From Chromera velia (taxonomy: Eukaryota; Sar; Chromeraceae), in contig JAHBMJ010002016.1 of the NCBI GenBank assembly GCA_018398765.1, positions 1 to 22,500 of the forward strand: a DNA stretch of 22,500 nucleotides. Reading direction: 5' to 3'. The position numbers and the translations under genes are program-made. The notes under the pieces are model-generated. The model saw only the letters and a program-made list of their open reading frames with translations, did no database searches and was not told where the DNA came from. Of the stretch, positions 17,519 to 22,500 are shown piece by piece (position 1 is the first letter of the stretch; every line of letters begins with the position of its first letter).

Positions 17519-20500
17519 GAGAGAGAGAGAGAAAGAGAGAGAGACTTAAAGATTACACACGCGCGCAAACACACCTATACTCGGTAGCAAGACAGCTTTT
17601 CGGCCACGTCTTTCTGTGCCCCGACACCGGTGTGTACACTGTCCGATGTGCATGCAGATTGGAAAGAAGCGAAAGAACCGCCGCCCTTCATTCAAATGGC
17701 GGACAGATGAAAACTAAGGCGACAGGTACCTGCTCAAAAAGGCGATCCACCGACCTTCCGTGTTTTTTTCTCTTCTCGAGTTCCTTCTTGACCATCTGGG
17801 CAACTAGCTCCTCCGTCTCGATGTGGGTCAGCTTCGTCTGCACGGGGGGGGGGCACGTGAAGTTCCAGAGAGGGGCACTCACAAGCAGTCACACATACAC
17901 ATCCACAGAGGGGGGATCCGAGAAATGAGAGAAAAAATGGACTGGTTCTGTGAGCGGTCTGATCAAAGAAAAGCTTCTGTCATGACGGCTTGCTTGCCTC
18001 GTTTCCATTTGATCTGAGGGAAATAAAAAGAAGAGAGACCCTCTTGGCGGGAAGAGGTCACTCTCAGGTGTCTATCGGGGTCTTCTTCTCTGTCGCTCAG
18101 GAACCGTACCGTGTCTTTCTTTATGTCTTTCTGTTTCCCAAACCTCACCCAAGCAGGTCAGCCAGGCAAAAAGCAGTTTAGACGAGCGAGTTCTCTTGTT
18201 TTTTTGGTGCCTGTGTGGGCCCGACTTCCTTCCTCTTTCTTCGTTTGTTCGAGCAATCGATGGCTTCTTGGTGCCTTCCTCTCTTTCTGTGTTCCCTTTC
18301 TGCCCTCCCTCCCGCCTGTCTGTCTGTTTGTCTGTCTATCTGTCTGTCAGTCTGTCTATCTCTCTGTCTGTTTGTCTGACCTCTGCAGCGTCACTTGTGA
18401 CGAGTTCCTTGCGGATGAATTTGGGGAAGCTCTTGAAGAGCGCGAGGGACCAGGGAGTCAACAGCTGCGCCCAGTGGGTCTCACTGTTCATCCCATCCTC
18501 TATGTTCACCATCGCGTCCTACAGTCAGCCAAACAGGAAGGAATCGTACAGATGTTCATTCAGGCATTTAATGCATCGATGTTCACCATCGCGTGTTTCA
18601 AGAAAGAGGAAGGATGACGGAAGGAATGACATCACGAACATGTCCCCATATCCGCAGAGACACATTCATCTTCGGCAGTCAGCAAGGACGAAAAATGCGT
18701 CTGAATTTCTGACTGCAAAATCATTTCTTCATGGATAGACACAAACAAGCCGAAACGTTTTGTTTCAAGCTGAAAGAACGCTTTGGACTATCGGGGTAAG
18801 AGGAGGGTGTGGTGGAAAAGGAAAGGAGAGGAGCACGAAGGAACGAAGAGATGGTGCAGCAGGGTTGAAGGTGCAAAAAAGGGAGCAATGGTAGGCGTGT
18901 GTCTGCATGTGTGACTTGGGTCTCTTCCAAAACAGAACGAAAGCATGGACAAAAAGAGAAATGAATCAGGTAGTGGAGTAGATCAGTCAAAGCGATGTCT
19001 GCACATGATGGTGTCTTTTCCCCTCCCGAAGGGACCCTCTATCACGTAGTCTCTCTCGCAAGGTAGGGCAAGAAGAAGACAGAGATGAATGAGAACAAGC
19101 CTCCCCAGCCTGCCTACCCTCATCTCCTTGATCCTGTCCTTCTCTCTCGCCTCCTTCACGACGGCGTTCACCTCAGCCATCAGATTCCTGCATGTTCGTT
19201 CGTTTGTGTGTTTGTTTGTCTGTTTGTGTGCGGGCAGAGACAGACAGACATCCAGACAGACAGACAGAGGAAGTCGCTGAGGATGGCAACGAAAGGGGGC
19301 GAAACGAAATCCTTGCTGAAGAAAAAATCTCGACGCGACCCTCCTGTATGTGAACGTATGGGTCATGTCAGATTCGCGTGCTAGTGGCAAGTAGAATGCT
19401 ACGAAAATAGACTCCAAGCGAAAACAGCTTTGCGGCAAACAGGAATGAAAACAGGTTCCGTGATATGAGTGTCAGCATGAACCCCGGCATACTCACGCGC
19501 ATATACAGAGGCAGACAGCGAGAGAAAGAAAAAAAAGGCCTCGCGAACCACACCAAAATATTAAAAAAAGACATCTCACCTCATGTTCGGCAGATGGAGA
19601 AGGAGCCCCTCGGGGATCAGCACAGTCCCGAAATTCTTCCCCGCCTCTGCACGTCTGCACACAACGTCAGCGATGTCCTGCACGATGTGCACCAGCGTTT
19701 TGTCTGCGGCCCCATATTCCTCTGCGATGATCACGAAGTTAGGGTGCGTCTGGAGGGCGCACTCCATCACTTCGTGCGAAGGGTCTCTGCCCATCAGTCG
19801 AATGAAATGCCAGTACCTGCATCAGCAGAACAGCACCCAGCAGAGCATATCGTCCCGGCAGAGATACAGCTTCTGGAAGGCGAGTAAACACACCCATATG
19901 TACGAATGCACGAAAAAAGCATGCCACCGAAGAGCTGTCTTCGGATCTTCACACAGAGAAAAGGAAAGCGCCTGGCTGCCTGCCTCCATCTATATAGATC
20001 TCCCTTTCGATCGATTATCTGCACAGTCACAGTGCCTACGTGTACAAGTCTCTTTCCTACATCGATGCCCCCCCTCCACCCCGTCCAAATTTGTTTACAT
20101 GACTGACTTGGGCATCGACGCCGCGTCTGTGAGAATGTTGCCGATCAGACTCGCATAGACCTGAATGGACAAGTGAAGTGAAACGAACACAAAGAGAAAA
20201 GGCATGAAGCAATCAAGATGCACAGAGAGAGAGGGACAGTAGACGAACAATTGAGTGGGTCGTTCTTCTCTTGTTTTCATTCATTGTGTCTTTACAGGGT
20301 GCCATCAACCATGCCCTGTCACCCGCCCCCCTTTCTGAGTCAGTCATCTCCTCCCCCCTCTCAACGCACGCACACGTAGTCTCGTCTCATTCATCCATTC
20401 ACTCAAGAGAGAGACACACTTGGATGAAGCTCATTAGGGCTGTGCGAATGCCTGGGCGCATCATGTGGAGAAGAAATCACGTCCAAACGAAGATGGGGGA

Positions 20501-21647
20501 GCCACACAAAGGACCAGCCAGAAAGGAAGACCCGCTCCAAACACCCCTCCACCTAGGCAGACTCCCACTCGCCTACCTTGGTGGTGGAGTCAAATCCGAG
20601 GCAGGACTCCAAAAGTTCGTGTGCGACGTTGTTGCTGCCAGTGGCTGGAATTCCGATCACGGACGTCGAGCAGGACTGCAGTCAGTGTGCAGACAAAAAA
20701 AGACACACACATACAAATGGACCGACATGTAAGCATAAAATTCCCTCCCGCCAGAGAGTGTATTCATTCATTTCAGCTCTACTGCACGTAGAAATTCTGT
20801 GTCTTTTGCAGGGTACGCGCGTCCGACGCGAATTCGCATCCTATCCGATCTCATTCCAGTCAACGAGAAGGAATGGAATGATAGCAAGATGAGAATAACA
20901 GAAACGCAAAACATAGACACGCGTCTTTAATGCCTGGATCCTTCCCCCCACCGAATGCACAGATACTTCCCTCCTTCTGCCGTGTGAGACCACGGAACCA
21001 TTTTTCGTCCTTCTCAAATCACACCGTATTCTCACAGGAAAGTGTCGACTCCCTTCGGGTATCGAAGCGAGCACAACACAATATGCATGCTGCCGCAGTC
21101 CACACAAAAGCACACCCACCTGTACATACATGAATCCTCTCGTGCACACACGCATGCATTTACGCATACCACGTACACACGAACCCTCACACACCATGTC
21201 CCTTCAACCGACAGATCCCCTCGGATCCCTCTGACCGACAGACCTTCTGGAGAAGGTACTCAGAGAACAGCGTCGCCTCAGAGAGGGTGTAGGCAGAGCC
21301 CACGACCACCAGACCGTCCAACCGCATCTCCTCGCAAGTCTGCCGGGCCCTCTCCATATTCTCGACGTTCATCAAAGTGTGCTCCAGAGAACGGCCAAGG
21401 AACTCCATACCGCCCTGATTCAAAGAAGTGTCTAGGTCCTGCAGGCAGGCAGAGCGAGGGCAGAAGGCAGACAGACGCAACGAGCCTCTCCGTCTTTTTC
21501 TTTCTATTACATGCATGTATGCTTTCAAGTCAATTGACAGCGAGACGGTTCGACTCCTGATACCACACAGATCTCTCTTATCTCTTTTCCCTAAGTACAT
21601 CTGTGGACGCTCACGCAAAATCACTCCCTTCCTCTCTTCCACCCACC

Positions 21648-21690
<43 letters not shown>

Positions 21691-22255
21691 CTATGCACAG
21701 ACAGAGAGGGACGAGCAGCCGACGAAGGCTCCCACCGACTGACCGTTCTCTCGACTTCGATGTAGTCGCTCTCAAGCAACCCATTCAGACCGTTCTTGAA
21801 ACCGATCACCGACCCCCCCACGATGGACAGACGTTCGAATAATCCCCACAGAATGTTCGTGATGCCTGCAAGTGGGTGAGAACAGATAAAAGGGAAGGCA
21901 TGTGCAGGCAAGAAGAAGAGGATGAACGGAATCGTATACTTACGAGTGCCTCTTCAAAGAAAAACTAAGTAGACAATGCCAGCAAAAGCCCGTGAGTGAA
22001 TAAGACACTAGACCCGAAAATCTCCACACTGTTGGTTCGCCAGGCTTCTTCTACTCTCTATTTGCGCATACAGCACAATCACTGTCCATTGTTTACCTTC
22101 AAAGGAGACGCGCTGCAAGATATGGACGACAAAAAGAAAATCCGACCGACCGACCAGGCGCCTGCCTCGACATGAACACCACACCCACACGGAGGCCCGT
22201 CAAGATAGGGCTCGTATACTTGTCGTGCAACACTTCTTGGGCTGCAAATTGGTGG
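14759..22255 (-). CDS. PFP/PFK-type 6-phosphofructokinase, non-catalytic alpha-like domain (5' partial, 728 aa visible)
   Basis: Fifteen exons join in phase without a stop. Motifs in order: TGLRVGVVFMSRQAPG (nucleotide-loop region), TNILWGLFERL, RLDGLVVVGSAYTLSEAT, TSVIGIPATGSNNVAHEL, GFDSTTK, VYASLIGNILTDA, FIRLMGRDPSHEVMECALQTHPN split across a short segment, VLIPEGLLLHLP, HIETEELVAQMV, HFFGYQGRSSLPSAFDC, LTGYCTTV, and NPGPMQFWG. This is the long PPi-dependent class of phosphofructokinase (fructose 6-phosphate to fructose 1,6-bisphosphate, glycolysis, cytosol). The catalytic GGDDS and TIDGD motifs read GSAYT (21289-21300) and TGSNN (about 20631-20645), so this domain should not catalyse; plant PFP alpha subunits and the C-terminal half of apicomplexan PFK are similarly altered. 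A catalytic half may lie upstream, off the right edge. The last exon adds about 150 Pro/Gly-rich residues ending NKL. Confidence 0.9.
15684..15763 (-). repeat. 29-base direct repeat spanning an exon end, separated by A13 plus 9 bases
   Basis: Bases 15684-15712 and 15735-15763 are identical. Each copy contains the end of an exon reading ILHDTC plus its CAG|GT junction. Between them are A13 (15713-15725) and nine bases. The offset is 51 bases, exactly 17 codons, and both donor sites are in the same phase: GTTAGA at 15736 and GTAGGG at 15685. Confidence 0.9.
17481..17544. repeat. (CA)n and (GA)n microsatellites in intron 9 of the PFP-like gene
   Basis: A (CA) run at about 17485-17514 is followed by a (GA) run at about 17519-17544 on the plus strand, directly upstream of the acceptor of the exon starting at 17475. 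In the transcript this gives CU- and GU-rich tracts, which may serve as the pyrimidine tract. Confidence 0.85.
18310..18378. repeat. (TGTC)n-type microsatellite in intron 8 of the PFP-like gene
   Basis: Imperfect TGTC/TGTT/TATC tetramers run up to the donor of the exon ending at 18381. Similar CAGA/GTCT tetramers occur at about 15480-15496 and 19240-19266, in other introns of the same gene. Confidence 0.8.
18502..18594 (-). repeat. 16-base duplication of an exon start inside the preceding intron
   Basis: ATGTTCACCATCGCGT (plus strand) occurs at 18502-18517, at the 5' end of the exon that starts at 18518, and again at 18579-18594 inside the intron, 77 bases away. The intronic copy lacks an AG just before it, so it is not an obvious acceptor. 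Confidence 0.8.
21653..21687. repeat. (CA)n microsatellite in intron 2 of the PFP-like gene
   Basis: Seventeen or so uninterrupted CA units on the plus strand, between the exons at 21438 and 21744. In the transcript this is a (GU) run. Confidence 0.85.
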
Positions 22256-22500
22256 CTGCACATCGGAAGAACAAAAGAAAAAGAGCCTCATGAATCTATG
22301 TGTTCCTCAACATCCCCTAGCTTCGTTCAAATCGCAAGGATCAGGTAGAGGAGGTGAGTTGAGATAACGAAGGAGTGAGTGCGCCAACGTGTGCAGGCAA
22401 AAACGGGCGGAAGCGAAATCAACACAAAATTCAGTTTCTCTCTGTCTCTCTCTCTGTGTCTGTCTGCCTCAGTTGACAATCTGGACCGGGAACAGAAAGG
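22256..22500 (-). other. Intron and unresolved upstream part of the PFP-like gene
   Basis: The sequence upstream of the acceptor GTGCAG (22256-22261) is intron-like, with a pyrimidine microsatellite at 22436-22468. The last 30 bases could be part of another exon, for instance with a GTCAAC donor near 22475, but nothing in the short translation matches PFP convincingly. Confidence 0.4.

Larger units (their letters stand above)
14759..22255 (-). other. Exon map of the PFP-like gene
   Basis: Exons, in transcript order: 22255-22155, 21865-21744, 21438-21244, 20675-20577, 20160-20108, 19816-19580, 19187-19118, 18518-18381, 17837-17755, 17475-17377, 17219-17161, 16765-16704, 16356-16265, 15919-15737 (or to 15686), 15353-14759. 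They total 2188 bases: one base finishing a split codon, then 729 codons including TGA. Introns are 157 to 599 bases, all GT-AG. Acceptors are TGCAG in most cases. I placed each boundary by conserved PFP sequence and by phase. The exon before 22255 is not resolvable within the window. Confidence 0.85.

Noticed and set aside
1-22500. tRNA or rRNA genes
   Set aside because: I looked for GGTTCRA-type T-arms with matching acceptor stems and for conserved rRNA words, and saw none. A covariance-model scan would be decisive.

Overview
This is a nuclear window from a eukaryote. The genes carry GT-AG introns, one neighbour is a decayed LINE, and the introns are full of (CA)n, (GTCT)n and (TA)n microsatellites. 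The split phosphofructokinase-type gene, the non-catalytic PFP-like domain and the TGCATGCA-rich promoter are compatible with an alveolate alga, and a chromerid such as Chromera velia is my best guess. The taxon is an inference, not something the sequence shows.

Layout. 1-591: AT-rich flank, then a promoter region crowded with GCATGC motifs. 592-1794 (+): single-exon, catalase-like, membrane-anchored protein. 1795-2352: AT-rich spacer with GC-rich palindromic repeats. About 2353-6788 (+): one non-LTR retrotransposon with an APE-type endonuclease, a reverse transcriptase, a C-terminal Cys motif and an (ATC)7 tail. It is broken by eight in-frame TAG/TAA stops and two frameshifts at T-runs. 6825-7044: a small non-coding element with inverted-repeat ends around five units in strict register. 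7418-9888 (-): large hypothetical protein with weak ankyrin-like stretches. 9905-10550: divergent promoter region. 10551-12749 (+): two-exon 2-oxoglutarate/Fe(II) oxygenase of the BesD/HalD/ArpA type. 12750-14758: convergent spacer with no gene I can support. 14759-22255 (-): 15 in-phase exons giving 728 residues of a PFP/PFK-type protein whose 5' part lies beyond the right edge.

The genes do not look like a pathway or operon; they are ordinary neighbours. The most interesting signals are structural. Splice donors mostly begin GTC, with C at +3. One exon end is duplicated in frame together with its AG|GT site and a T13 tract. The inverted-repeat array at 6825-7044 matches no element I know. 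The visible phosphofructokinase domain has lost both catalytic aspartate motifs and resembles PFP alpha subunits.
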